Program-made: the position numbers and the translations under genes | NCBI GenBank assembly: GCA_002682825.1 | Contig: NOKP01000006.1 | Span: forward strand, 558,001-622,000 | DNA length: 64,000 nt | Direction: 5' to 3' | Source: Neonectria sp. B-13 | Lineage: Eukaryota > Ascomycota > Sordariomycetes > Hypocreales > Nectriaceae | Shown here: positions 46,484 to 57,542 of the stretch, in pieces | Layout: each line of letters opens with the position of its first letter | Numbering within the stretch: the stretch's first letter is position 1 | The notes under the pieces: generated by a model | Database searches by the model: none | Told to the model about the DNA's origin: nothing | What the model saw: only the letters and a program-made list of their open reading frames with translations

Positions 46484-48168
46484 ATGGCGCCCCAAGTCAT
46501 ACACCTGCCCGACGGCCAGACCTTTACCGTCACGCCTGTCTTTGCTGGCCTCGGCTTCAGGAGTCACGAGCTCAACACCCACCACAACGCCTTCCCCATC
46601 GGTTGGACCGTCGTCCTCAACACCGAGACCGACTCGGCCGACGACGACGACGACGATGACGATGACGACGATAAGGATACCGACACGGAGCGGCATGGCA
46701 CCGAGAACGGCCACGGCGTCGCTCTCGACAGCGACGCCGCCGCCGCCGCCCGCGTGAAGCGCCATTTCCACTCGTTCGCGAAGCCGACGCTGCAGGGCGA
46801 TAACCTCTTCATCTCGTCGATTGCGAACCCCTCAAGCACCGAGTTCAAGCCGGCCGCCAGCCCCACCCGGCAGATCGCCATGATGCTGTGGATCACCCTC
46901 TACTGGTACTTCCACCAGCCCGAGCCCGATCCGCAGGTCCCCGCCGCCGCCGCAAAGACCACGCCCCTCGGGGCCAAGCCGCGCGGCGAGTGGAAGATCA
47001 ACATCAAGCGCGACGGCGTTCTGCGGGGCCGCAACTTGATCCCCAAGCTGGAGCGCATGGGGCTCATCGCCTCGGCCGATACTGCTGTGGGCACCAGTGT
47101 CGATGACAGTGGCGAGGGCTGGACGCAGATGTTTGTGTCTCGCCGCACCTTCTGGCAACTTCCTGGACGGCTGTTCCTCTTCTCGCTGCAGCCCAACAGG
47201 GCTATGGCCTCGTTCCCCGGGTCTCCCACTAGCAGCCGCCCCGGGTCTCCCATTTTCGGCGAGGCTCCCCAAAGTCCGTTCCGGCAGTCGTACAACCACT
47301 CCCCACACTCCTCGTTTGGGCGCCTGGACAGTGACCTCCCTGGCGGGCCAACACCGACCAGCATGGGGACTGTCCCCAGCTTCCCAGTCGGCCCCTTCTT
47401 CTCGAGCTCCCATCTTCCGACCTACTATCCGCCTGCACCGCTCCAGTACATCTTCACTAACAACATCCGCCATCCACTTCGCCCTAAGCCCCCGAGAATG
47501 GGTGAAGTGTTCTATACTCGCTTTGTTCCCAGCGTTGGTCAATACCTGTCTTTCCGAGTTGCATCGTCCTCTCCAAAGCCAGTGCCATACTATGGTCCCA
47601 TTGGCCTCAAGCCCCCAAACCATGCTCACCTGACGACGCTCAGCGACAAGTCTCTCTTGGAAACGTGGATGGCGAAGCCGCGTGTGAATGCTTTCTGGAA
47701 TGACTACGGCCCGGACTTCCTGACCAACTCTTTGAATCTACCACATTCATTCCCAGTCATCGGACAATGGGATGGTGTGCCTTTCGGGTATTTTGAAATC
47801 TACTGGGTGAAGGAGGACACCCTGGGCTTCCATCTTGGTAGCGAAGCTGGAGAGTGGGACAGAGGACTCCACGTGCTAATTGGCGAGGAATGGGCGAGAG
47901 GCCGTGTTCCTATCTGGCTGTCAGGCCTGGTACATTGGTGCTTGACATCGGATTACCGGACCATGAACGTTTGCTTAGAGCCGAGGGTGGACAATGCAAG
48001 GTGAGGCAGTCACTGCCTAGATCTAAGACGTATATGCTAACAGTTTCCAGATTCTTGCAACGTCTTGAATTTAGCGGGTTCTGTCGAGAGAAACAGATAT
48101 CCTTCCCTCACAAGCAGTCCTGGTATGTGCGCATGCGCCGGGAGCAGTGGGACGGGCCTGCACTGTGA
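46484..48168 (+). CDS. Siderophore N-acyltransferase, SidF/SidL family
   Basis: Two exons (46484-48000, 48051-48168) give 544 residues. It opens with MAPQVIHLPDGQTFTVTPVF and SHELNTHHNAFPIGWTVVLN, the characteristic start of fungal hydroxyornithine acyltransferases. The C-terminal part is the IucB/AlcB GNAT fold: FPVIGQWDGVPFGYFEIYWV, then GLHVLIGEEWARGRVPIWLS as acetyl-CoA site and LEPRVDNARFLQRLEFSGFC. The reaction is transfer of an acyl group to N5-hydroxyornithine: anhydromevalonyl for SidF (extracellular fusarinines) or acetyl for SidL (intracellular ferricrocin). I cannot choose between them. Peculiar to this copy are an uninterrupted aspartate run at about residues 53-63 and a Ser/Pro-rich insert (about 245-305). 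No siderophore synthetase lies nearby. Confidence 0.88.
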
Positions 48169-49120
48169 GAGTCTTGTGTATGCTGGAATGGCCGACATGA
48201 CTACATGGGGTGGTGTTTGTGTTCAACTTTATGGCTTCTTGTTTGTTTGAGCATACGTTGATACCAAAATGGGGGCGATGGCGATAGACTGATGAATGAG
48301 TTGCAGAACAGTACTGGCTATTCCGGCTTGGAGAATAATCAGACCTAGTCTATTGTTCTCTCTATACGCTTCGTCTTATCACAGCTTCTGAATACAGTAC
48401 GTTCCATTGCTTCTACAGGCAGACGCCGCCCTAGGTGAGATGTGAATTCATGATGGGATGCTGCCCTACCAATTTGAACACCATAATCCCTGTACTAAAA
48501 TCCGTCCTCGCTCAGCTCAGTTTGACGGAGTCCTAATGCTCCTAATTGCGTTCACATCAACCCTGCCTGTAGTACAATACAGTGCTACTGTAACCCCTTG
48601 AAGCTGTGACAAACAGAGTCAATGGGGGTATCTAAGCTGTCATGCGCTTTGACCCGATGGGTGAATAGCAAGTGTAACAAAACTATGACTCGTTGTTCGG
48701 AGCAGGGCTAAGGATGAAGTTTCAATCCATGATGAAACATTTGAACGCTGAACAGCGACTGAGTACTCCAGGCTAGGAGATAGGTTTATCAACGTCATGT
48801 TCACTGTATGATGCGCTTCGATGCCTATTGAAGATATACTCGAAAGCTGTGCAAGTCAGCTGTGTGCCCCATCCCCAGCTGGGGCGATGGGTGGTTTCCG
48901 GGACAAAGACCGAATGGTGCTGTCCGCGAACGAGCACCTGGTATTGTAATGAGGTTCTTACGTGCACACTAGGCTTCTTTGTTCGCCGAGCAGGAACATG
49001 TCTCACAGTGACTTGTTACAGGCCTTCAGCTCAGAATCGTAGGATTGTGTTCTTGATAAGTTACCAAGACGCTGAGATTCCAGCTGTTGACTGTCCCCTA
49101 TATAATATCCTCAATGACGC
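48169..49120. other. Intergenic, no gene seen
   Basis: About 0.95 kb between the acyltransferase and the Cys-rich protein gene. Frames at 48770-49120 overlap on both strands and show no domain. Confidence 0.5.
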
Positions 49121-49672
49121 ATGATGCTAGCACAACTGACGAAAGGTATTTTAACCACCACTGTTTCAACCACCACTATGTCGACTGCTAGTATCAAGCC
49201 AACGGGAAGGAAAGCCAACAGGATGACTTCCCACCAGGATAAGTGCAATGAAGAATACATCCGACAGTCCATCGTCCGCGGTCACATCCCCGCCGCCGCC
49301 GAGCCCCCATCCGCCAAGAGATGCACCATCTGCAACGCACCATTCAGAGGAGTCAGAGATCTCTGCATCACATGTTACAAGGAGACCTACGCTAGCGATC
49401 GAGGCGAGACCATCCCTTTTCTCGATTCCTTCGTACAAGATTGCCAACAATGCAATACCCGCACGCTGCATCTGGGACCATCGTGGTGCGTCGAGTGCTC
49501 CGCCATCGAAGCATCCGCGACGTTTCCTTTGATTTGCGAGGAGTGCGAGCTTGTCTTTGACGTACCGGCTTACGTGAGTAATGATCGTGGGGGGTTCGTG
49601 GAGATGCTTGATGTCGAGAACCTCTGGTGTGTCAAGTGCGCAGGTATCGCGGAGTCTTGGGTGAGAAAGTAA
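49121..49672 (+). CDS. Small Cys-rich protein with paired CxxC motifs
   Basis: An intronless frame of 183 residues, not recognised. After a basic Thr-rich leader come CxxC pairs in order: KRCTICNAPFRG, DLCITCYKET, DCQQCNTRTL, SWCVECSAIE, LICEECELVF and LWCVKCAGIA. Taken in twos these would make about three zinc ribbons. There is no signal peptide or membrane helix, so it is probably a nuclear or cytosolic zinc protein. The first ATG is at 49121; a later one at 49178 (MSTASIKPTGRK) would remove the Thr-rich leader and is just as likely. The even spacing of the cysteine pairs and the absence of stops support a real gene. Confidence 0.6.
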   Translation: MMLAQLTKGILTTTVSTTTMSTASIKPTGRKANRMTSHQDKCNEEYIRQSIVRGHIPAAAEPPSAKRCTICNAPFRGVRDLCITCYKETYASDRGETIPFLDSFVQDCQQCNTRTLHLGPSWCVECSAIEASATFPLICEECELVFDVPAYVSNDRGGFVEMLDVENLWCVKCAGIAESWVRK

Positions 49673-52600
49673 ATTTCAAACTCCCCGATCTTTTTGCAGA
49701 GTTTACAGGACTACTCGAGGAGATAGTGTTTAAAGGAACGTTCATCCGGGACTGATTTTGACCACAGGGGTTCCTTTCCTGATTTTGAAATATATGGCTG
49801 AGGACCACTTAGGATCCTCGGCGGGCAATCTCTGACTACTCGCCAAGTTGAGTCTTACAATATACCAATACCTACCCTTCAAGCCTAATATCGCAACCTG
49901 GTCACCCCAACCCAACGCTTCAGTAGAAAGAAGTGGGACATACGGCGTACACAGAGTAACGTAGAAAGCTATTCCTTCCTTCGCTGGATCGAGGCCAGGA
50001 GTGGCCACTGGAGAACTCACAATGGCAGACCACAACGCACAGGAACGCGTTCCGGTCGAGGTAGATGCCCTTTTGTGCTTCAAGGCCTGCTGCGACGCGA
50101 CAGATTGTCCCGTTGCCGCCGATATCCTCGAGGGGGTCGCCGGTACCAGTGCCGGCGATCACGTCGAAGTAGTCGCAGGGATGGGTGTGTCGTCGGGGGG
50201 TCACGTGCTTGGTTACGTGGGTGTCTGCCGGCCCCATGTGGCCCGTGTCCCCCGATGGTTTCCGGCTACCTTGAGTACTACTAGTACGCTCCGGGCACTG
50301 GAAGCTTTGAAGGTACCGAGGTACCCAGTAACCTACACCAACACAGCTGTTTGACCCTTTTGACCTCCAATAACTTACACCACGATACTGACTCACACTT
50401 CTACAACACCGCAGCGGTACAATCAATCAAAGTTTGCAGCCCAGAGGCTGCACAAAAAGGAAAGTCTCCCGCCATTTTGTTAAATTGATGCGCTGCAATT
50501 TATGTTGCTCCTCGCTATCCCACTTCCACCTTGTTTCTTCGTATTTCTCCTCCGCCCAATTTCCACACAGAAGCAAAGCAGCCGGAGCTGCGCATGAGTC
50601 AATACAACCACCTCCAACCACAAGCCGAGATGGAAACCCCCGTCCTAGCCATCCCGAACCAAGAACGCAGTCGACTAGCATATCTAGGATGCAAGGCTAC
50701 CTCGAACACGGGACAATCTAGACCTTGTCAGTTGCATCCTTAGGGCACTTCGGTATCTGTGAGTTACCTTTCCGTACGTCTGATGCACCGACATCGAGAG
50801 CCAAGCCTGATCACACCACCTGGTCGAGTGACTGGGATGGAGCTGTTTTCTCGGAGAGGACACCGAGTGGCCGATGATGGTTATTCGAGGTGCGGTCCTC
50901 CCATGGCCGTGGCAGAGGCAATATTGTTTGATACCGTGTGGTTTCGTTGGCAGAGGTGACACCGAGTGAGGGGGGAGAGACCTGCTAGGGAAGCGTTAAC
51001 CAATGACGAGAATCTGCAACGCAATGGACGGCAGCTCACCTTGAATGGCGAGACGACCGAAACTTGCAAGACTGAGGCCGTCGCTGTCCCTAGAACAGAG
51101 TTCCGTGTGGGGGAGTCAGCCGAAGCTGACGCGCGTGGGTGGTCCGTTCCAACTCGGAAGGATCATTTTATCATCGTAGGGCTCCAAACCCTCAGAGTGT
51201 CTCAATTTCCCCATAAGGGGCCACCCACCTTAAAGGGATCATCTACCGCTGCCGATGATGAGACTGAGCACACACGGTAACTACCGGTGCAGGTCTGAGG
51301 CGACCACGCGGAACAGCTCTGAGGAGGAAAAGAAAAACAGCAAGAAGAGTGTCGGCCAGCGGAGGTGGAGATGTGATGATGGAGAGGGCTCATGGTACCG
51401 AGCGGAACGAAGGGATATGGAAGGCTGGCCGACGTCGATGAAGCAGCCAGAATCCTGTGTCACATCAGCTAACAACTGCACAGCATCCCTAACTCACCGT
51501 GATGATGCTGGTTGCCAAGTGGCAGCCGCGCCGCGAGATCATGGTCCCATTCTCTGAGACTCTCGGCGGCTGGCAAAGACGAAGATGAGTGAGGACAGGG
51601 CAAGAAAACGAAGGCATTGCAACAGAGGCGGGGCGAGGAATGGCGACGGAAGATGAGCAAACACCAGTCTTAAAGTTGGGCGTCGGCCGGTTAAGTACTA
51701 CAGTCTACCTGGACTGAACCTTTCTCTGGTTCTTTGAGGCTTGACACCGGGGAAGCAGCATTTTGGCGAGTTCTTTGAGCATGGAAACCCGACCACGAGC
51801 AACCTGCTTCACCTGACCCGCGCTGGGAAAGGCTGCCAGACAAAATGCTCAGGTTTGGCAAGAGACACGGCGGTGGGTGGGGGATCGAAAGCAGGATAAT
51901 AACTCCTTTCATTCCTTCCTCTGAGAACCTCAACTGTACAATCAGGTCGGACCTGATGGCGACACTACGTTTGTTCCGAACCGAGCCTGCCGTTACTGGT
52001 TGCGAGTGGCCCTTTAAGTATTCACATCATTTGTCAGAAAGGTTGCCTCAGGACCGACTGGCCTAGGTGGTTTGGAGCTGAGGACCTTGATGAGGTGTTG
52101 AATCATCGCTGGCTGGTCGGAGAAGATCTCGAAGAAGGTGCCGACGCGGTCGCGAGCTTGCACCCACCGTGGGCCAGGGTTACCCGCGGAGGAGCTGCTG
52201 TGAAATTCTTCTGGTCAACCAGCTCAGGGTCCCACTGCCGCCGTTGCACATCGAAGAACATGATGGTAGCGGCTACTGCCAGGTTGAGCGGTATGAGGTC
52301 TTGATTGTGCTTCAGGAGGAAAGTTCGCATCTTCTATGACAGCAGTGGGGAAGTGTGAGATGGTGGAGGGGCCATTCACACGGGGAATGACGCCCTCTGT
52401 AGCGCCCATGGGGCTGCGCGGTCCTCCAGGTTGATATGGAAGCCCTCAATTTGACGCAAAGCGTGTCCCAAGATGACCAAGGCTAGACGTCAACACGGTG
52501 ATTCAATCCAATCTGAGCCTCGGACACGGGCGAAATCCACCCCTTTGAAGAGCACAGTATATCCTAGGACGTTGCGAGCTGTAATAGCGCTAGCGGAGTT

Positions 52601-52826
52601 GGAATTCTTAGTCTCAACTCCTGTGACCACGGCTCGATGACTGAACTTGGTTGTAGATCTTTCAAGGTGTGAAGGTACAGAAGCCGTAGAGGTCCCAGGC
52701 CCAGATCATTCAACGGAAACCTACAGCATCGCCAGAAGACCGCCATGATGACCACCGCCGTGGACATAGAGACGACGCTGAGGACCATAGCAGGACCATC
52801 TGGGTCATCGACGTTCCCATACCACG

Positions 52827-53145
52827 ACCATCAAGGCATTCTAAGGTCTTTGCTTTTCACCAACTTCTCTACTCCCAGGGTACGATCTAATCCTACCGAA
52901 CTTTATATTCCTTTCAGATTCTATTCGGTTCTTAGGCACCCTGCTGAACGATTCGAAAATGATGTTGCTCCGATATCGTAATCCTAGACCGTAACCATCA
53001 AGGCATCTTGGGGTCTTTTTTTGTCAAACCTATCTGCTCCCAAGGTATGCTCCAACCTTATCGACTGTTACCTTCAGAATCTTTTCGATTCTCAGGCACC
53101 CTGCTGGGCCATTTTGACAAGCTTGTTACTCCGAAAGACTTTGCA
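52827..53145. repeat. Diverged tandem duplication, 167-bp period
   Basis: Copy 1 starts at 52827 (ACCATCAAGGCATTCTAAGG) and copy 2 at 52994 (ACCATCAAGGCATCTTGGGG). They share blocks CTCCCA.GGTA, ACC.A.CTT.AT, CTTTCAGA/CCTTCAGA, TTCTCAGGCACCCTGCTG (copy 1: TTCTTAGGCACCCTGCTG) and a final GTTGCTCCGA / GTTACTCCGA. Similarity extends over the whole unit with scattered changes, so the duplication is old. It lies directly upstream of the GAWV-repeat gene. Confidence 0.8.
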
Positions 53146-53331
53146 TCTCCTGATACATGGAGAAGTTTCTGGACAGCCTGGGGAACCATAGCTGCGACCT
53201 GGATAGAACCTGCCCCTATAAGACCACGGTCATCTCCTCGTAAATCTGATTTTCAACTTCTACCCAACACATACACTCATACACACTGTCTTTCTGTCCT
53301 ACTGCCCATACTGCCTTTTTGAGAGAGCCCA

Positions 53332-53334
<3 letters not shown>

Positions 53335-53363
<29 letters not shown>
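53335..53363. repeat. CA microsatellite
   Basis: About fourteen uninterrupted CA units in the presumed leader of the following gene. A shorter CT run follows at about 53401-53416. Confidence 0.95.
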
Positions 53364-53365
<2 letters not shown>

Positions 53366-53527
53366 CACACACATACACAACCAAACAACCAAACCACTCG
53401 CTCTCTCTCTCTCTCTTTAAACGCACCGCAGCCGGCACTCAATTGACACACAATCCTTGGACCATCAAGATCCCAACAACAAAAACACACATCAACCCCA
53501 AACACACCCAAACACCTTTTGCCAAAG

Positions 53528-54628
53528 ATGGACTCCTTTGCTCAAGACAACTACGCTGCTTACCAGCCCCAAATGAGCCGGGCTGCCATGTACACATCGT
53601 CGCAAAGCCCGGCGGGTTCTATGATGGGCCCTTCTCAGCCATCAGTCGGGGCTCCCCTTATCATGGCAACCACGTCGGCGCACCGATTGCCCGTGGGACT
53701 GCTCGACAGTCAAGCACCTTGCCAACCAAACCAGACCCTATCATACGACGAGGAACACTATCTGGTTGTCGACTCCTTCATCTGGGCATTCGACGAGGCC
53801 AAGCGAAGCTCAGTCTTTGACTGGGTCAAGGGTCTCAAGTACAACCAGTACTGGTGCTGGAAGCAAGAGTGGAGCTTCAAGAAGATGCTCAAGACCATGA
53901 AGAAGCACAAGGTCCAGTACACTGGACGAATCAACAACACCTTCAACCTCGCCCTGGCACAAATGAAGATCTTCAATGTCAGGGTCTTGCCTCACGGGCC
54001 ACGGACCTTCCAGTTCTTCGCCCTGTCCGAAGACCGGATCAAGGTCGACAGGCAACAACACAGCCACAAGCAACAAACTGGGCGTGACGACTTCTACGTC
54101 CCCAGCTCTCCGGTTCGGGATGACTACCCCCGACCACCATCCTATGTCATGAGCTCACCCTATGACGACAAGTCGGAAATGGGCCAGTCCATGCCTGGTG
54201 CCTGGGTGGAGGAGGAGGAGGAGGAGCCAGTCCACATTATCCGCCCTCCTATCAAGCGCAAACCCGTGCCAACTCGCCAGACAAATGCTCGACACATTCC
54301 TGGGGCTTATGTCAATGACCACGCCCTTCGGAAGTCTCCCGACACCGTCGTGAAGAGATTCCCACGAGCCCGTCAGCCCAGCGACGAGTTCATTCCTGGG
54401 GCCTGGGTCCAAGATAAGAATTTTGAGCAGATCATGGGCCACAAGAGTCCTCACCAACGCCCTGACTTTGAGTCAGACGCGTTCATGTCGGGTGCCTGGG
54501 TGCAAGACCAAACCCCAGAGCAAATCATGGGGCCCAAGAAGCATCCTCGTGCTCGGGTCCAACAACTGCCTCAATCTCCTGCCGTCACCGCAGCGAGGGT
54601 TGCAATGCAACGCCGGGCCTACTACTGA
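53528..54628 (+). CDS. Unrecognised protein with four GAWV/GAYV motifs
   Basis: Intronless, 366 residues, ATG at 53528 in a good context (CAAAGATGG) after an AC-rich leader. I do not recognise it. Residues about 70-175 look like a compact folded domain: YDEEHYLVVDSFIWAFDEAK, FDWVKGLKYNQYWCWKQEWS, FKKMLKTMKKHKVQYTGRIN and FNVRVLPHGPRTFQFFALSE. The rest is disordered and carries four short motifs: SMPGAWVEE (221), HIPGAYVND (256), FIPGAWVQDKNFEQIMG (288) and FMSGAWVQDQTPEQIMG (319). The last two are near-copies including the EQIMG tail. An acidic run (EEEEEE) follows the first. There is no signal peptide or membrane helix. Repeated short motifs in a disordered tail suggest multivalent binding to a partner. 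The gene lies within a repeat-rich, gene-poor stretch. Confidence 0.75.
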   Translation: MDSFAQDNYAAYQPQMSRAAMYTSSQSPAGSMMGPSQPSVGAPLIMATTSAHRLPVGLLDSQAPCQPNQTLSYDEEHYLVVDSFIWAFDEAKRSSVFDWVKGLKYNQYWCWKQEWSFKKMLKTMKKHKVQYTGRINNTFNLALAQMKIFNVRVLPHGPRTFQFFALSEDRIKVDRQQHSHKQQTGRDDFYVPSSPVRDDYPRPPSYVMSSPYDDKSEMGQSMPGAWVEEEEEEPVHIIRPPIKRKPVPTRQTNARHIPGAYVNDHALRKSPDTVVKRFPRARQPSDEFIPGAWVQDKNFEQIMGHKSPHQRPDFESDAFMSGAWVQDQTPEQIMGPKKHPRARVQQLPQSPAVTAARVAMQRRAYY

Positions 54629-55741
54629 GGATGGCGCACGATGCCTCCACTATATTCCCAATCATCCGCTGCGTCTTGCAGCATACACAACAGGCTACCG
54701 CCACTCTCTAGACAGAGAGATCAAGCCTGCCAAGTACAAGCGGCAGCTTTACCAGGCCGGAATCTACAACCTCAGTGGCTTCAAGTCCAGCCGTACAGCG
54801 ATCAGCACCATCCAAATGGTGCATCTAGCCATATTTGGCTACTGCTTGATCCTCAACGACAGAGCCACTAAGGTCGATGACACCGGCTTCACCATATCCC
54901 ACAAACATACAAAAACCACGCCTGCCTACTCCTCCAAGACAGAGCCACTGAGGTCGGTAACATCGGCTTCATCATATCTCACAAACATACAAAAACCATG
55001 CTTGCCCACTCCGCGATGATGGAGCCGTTGATTTCGATGGCATCAACCTCATCATGAAGGAAAAGAAGCTGCTAGGACACCTGGCCAAGCAGGAAAAGGG
55101 AAACACCCGCATGCTTGCTGAGCAAGTCGAGGCCGGGTCAGACGATGAAGAGATGGTCGAAAATACATACCACTTTTCCCATCATCCACTGTCGTGTGGT
55201 CGGCGGAATTGATCCATACTACTGGGAGATCTGGGCTTGAGGCTATTTCGAGAGGTTCTCGTGAAGAACTGGAAATGTCGGCGTTTTGTACACCAAGGCG
55301 GACTGGCACGAATAATAAAAACTAAAATGCAACAAACAAATCCAAGATAAACTGTGATTGTAGTAATCCGTAGATTTCTTCTAAATCCGTTCTACTCCGC
55401 ACGGTCCCGTAATCTGCAGTTGACAAGTTCGACGCACCATCCCAGCCCAGAGTCGGGATGTTTTTGTTGGTGTTGAGGGGCTTCAGGGGTTTAACTGAGG
55501 GGCAGGACCCCGCACTAAACCTGATCGGGCCGCCTCATCAGCGCCGGTCCTTCAAGCCATCGGGATGCCATCTCCAACTCTTCCCGACAAGTCGGTGTGG
55601 TCGCAGAGCTTGTCACTAACAAATTCCCGACTCGTTTCTGTACTTGGTCCTCCCGAAGCTTCTTTGTCTTGCGAGAACCTCTATTTCCTGCATTGATCTT
55701 GCTCACCTCCGACTCTCCATCCACAACCCCGCTTCCTCACA
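54629..55741. other. Intergenic with 80-bp repeats
   Basis: Between the GAWV gene and MVD1. A frame after 54640 reads GYRHSLDREIKPAKYKRQLY and runs into the 80-bp repeats. Downstream, 55018-55216 is open in one plus frame, which reads LAKQEKGNTRMLAEQVEAGS. These may be the broken remains of a gene. Bases 55320-55500 show nothing. Confidence 0.45.
54858..55060. repeat. 80-bp tandem repeat, about 2.5 copies
   Basis: Units start at 54858, 54938 and 55018. Units 1 and 2 share GACAGAGCCACT, GAGGTCGGTAAC-like, ATCGGCTTCATCATATC-like and the fully conserved CACAAACATACAAAAACCA block. Unit 3 is partial and more diverged (GATGGAGCCGTTGATTTCGA). As 80 is not a multiple of three, the array does not keep a reading frame. 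Confidence 0.8.
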
Positions 55742-56974
55742 ATGGCAGACACCAAGGTCTACCGGGCCAGCACCACTGCTCCCGTCAACATCGCCGTGGT
55801 CAAGTACGCGTCTTCAATGCTTCCAACCGCCCAATTCAATATCTAATTGCTTGGTAACAGGTACTGGGGCAAGCGTGATCCCAAGCTCAACCTCCCCACC
55901 AACAGTTCCCTCTCCGTCACCCTGTCCCAGGCCGACCTGCGAACCCTGACCACCGCGTCCTGCTCCAGCTCCTATACCGACGGTGACAGCCTGACCCTCA
56001 ATGGCGAGGCCTCTGATGTGTCTGGTGCGCGAACCCAGGCTTGCTTCCGCGAATTGCGCTCGCGCCGTGCGGCTCTCGAAGCCGCCGATGCCTCTCTGCC
56101 CAAGTTGTCGGCCATGCCCGTGAAGCTCGTTTCCGAGAACAACTTCCCGACTGCTGCCGGCCTTGCGTCTTCTGCCGCTGGCTTCGCTGCTCTCGTCAAG
56201 GCCATCGCGCTCCTCTATGAGCTCCCTGACTCGCCCTCGGAGCTTTCGCTCGTTGCCCGCCAGGGCTCTGGATCCGCCTGCCGCAGTTTGTTTGGCGGCT
56301 ACGTGGCGTGGAGGATGGGAGACAAGGACGATGGAAGCGACTCCAAGGCCGAGCTGATTGCTCCCGCCGAGCACTGGCCCGAGATGCGAGCGCTGATCCT
56401 CGTTGCCAGCGCTGCCAAGAAGGGCGTGTCGTCGACCTCGGGCATGCAGCAGACCGTGGCCACCTCGGGGCTTTTCCAGCAGAGGATATCCAAGGTTGTC
56501 CCCGCCAGCATGGCATCCATGGAAGCCGCCGTAAAGAGCCGAGATTTTGCCAAATTCGCCGAAGTCACGATGCGCGAGTCCAACTCATTCCACGCCACCT
56601 GCGCCGACACCTACCCTCCCATCTTTTACATGAACGATATTTCCAAGGCTGCCATTCGCGCCGTCGAGACCATCAACGCCAAGGCTGGCAAGACCATTGC
56701 CGCTTACACCTTTGATGCCGGCCCCAACTGCGTCGTCTACTACTTGGAGGAGGACGCCAGCACCGTCCTGGGGACCTTCTACCCTGTTCTGACAGAGGTG
56801 ACGGGCTGGAAGGAGGGCACCGCCAGCATCAAGTCGGCTGTGGAGCTCGATAGCGGCCTTGCGTCGACGCTGAAGGAGGGCATCAGCAGGGTTATCATGA
56901 CGGGTGTTGGCGAGGGTCCCATCAAGACGGAGGAGTACCTAATTGATGAGAACGGCCAGGCTGTTAAGCGATAG
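55742..56974 (+). CDS. MVD1: Mevalonate diphosphate decarboxylase
   Basis: Two exons (55742-55803, 55861-56974) give 391 residues. It makes isopentenyl diphosphate from mevalonate diphosphate with ATP, the last step of the mevalonate route feeding sterol and isoprenoid synthesis in the cytosol. The GHMP-kinase fold is clear: APVNIAVVKYWGKRDPKLNL (split by the intron after VVK), LPTNSSLSVTLSQADL, then the ATP loop NNFPTAAGLASSAAGFAAL with the catalytic Ser/Asp environment, GSGSACRSLFGGYVAW, and VSSTSGMQQTVATSGLF. The C-terminal YTFDAGPNCVVYYLEED holds the conserved Asp of the active site. Length and order are those of other fungal Mvd1/Erg19 proteins. Nothing about it looks unusual. Confidence 0.97.
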
Positions 56975-57542
56975 ACCAGGAGCGAAGACATCCAATGCAG
57001 ATGAAGATTAGAGTACTTATTCAATGGAGGACACAAAATTCCACCGTGCATACCTTACCCTGAGAGCGATGTGCTGTTACTAGTACTTTAGGTAGCCCAC
57101 TGATCGCAGCGGCTAGGATCTAGTCTAGGTTGTCCGAGACGGTAGTAACAGCCACGTCTTACTACAATTACGCGATCATTCAAAAGAAAATAATACAAAA
57201 AACGATACTTAGGCTTTTGCATGCAGGTGCCGTGGCGTTTGGACCTGTAAAACAGTTGGTCGGTAAATCGCTTGTGACAGTCTGACAAACGGTCGGACAG
57301 CTGGCTGCCGGCTGTGAAACCTGGTGGTGAACAGCTCGCTCACCTTTACACCTTCTCGCCCTCTTGCTCTTACAAACCTGGAACCTAAACGAACAACCAC
57401 CCACTCTGTGTTTCCCTCTTCCCCGCCTACATATGCGCAGCCTCAACCTTGAACCCCCCATGCACCTACTGCCCTGATCTCATCTCGTTCCCAGATTCGT
57501 CGCGATCTTCAGACATTAGGTGGCAGCGGCCTGTCCATCGCG
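56975..57542. other. Intergenic between MVD1 and RUS-family gene
   Basis: 568 bp holding the MVD1 3' end and the promoter and leader of the next gene. No further gene seen. Confidence 0.5.

Larger units (their letters stand above)
49673..53527. other. Gene-poor 3.9-kb region with repeats
   Basis: No convincing gene. A 117-codon plus frame at 50001-50354 and a longer minus frame over the same bases are both domain-free. Around 52030-52330 the minus strand carries a coding-like stretch (VGTFFEIFSDQPAMIQHLIK) with frame breaks around it, perhaps a relic. The right end holds a 167-bp duplication and two microsatellites, listed separately. Confidence 0.45.

Noticed and set aside
46832..47629. 265-codon minus-strand frame opposite the siderophore acyltransferase
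   Set aside because: Antisense shadow of a clearly conserved gene; composition is Arg/Gly/Glu-rich as expected from reversed GC-rich codons.
50001..50354. 117-codon plus-strand frame as a possible gene
   Set aside because: An overlapping minus frame is longer, neither shows a domain or convincing start context, and the region lies in a gene-poor repeat-rich stretch.
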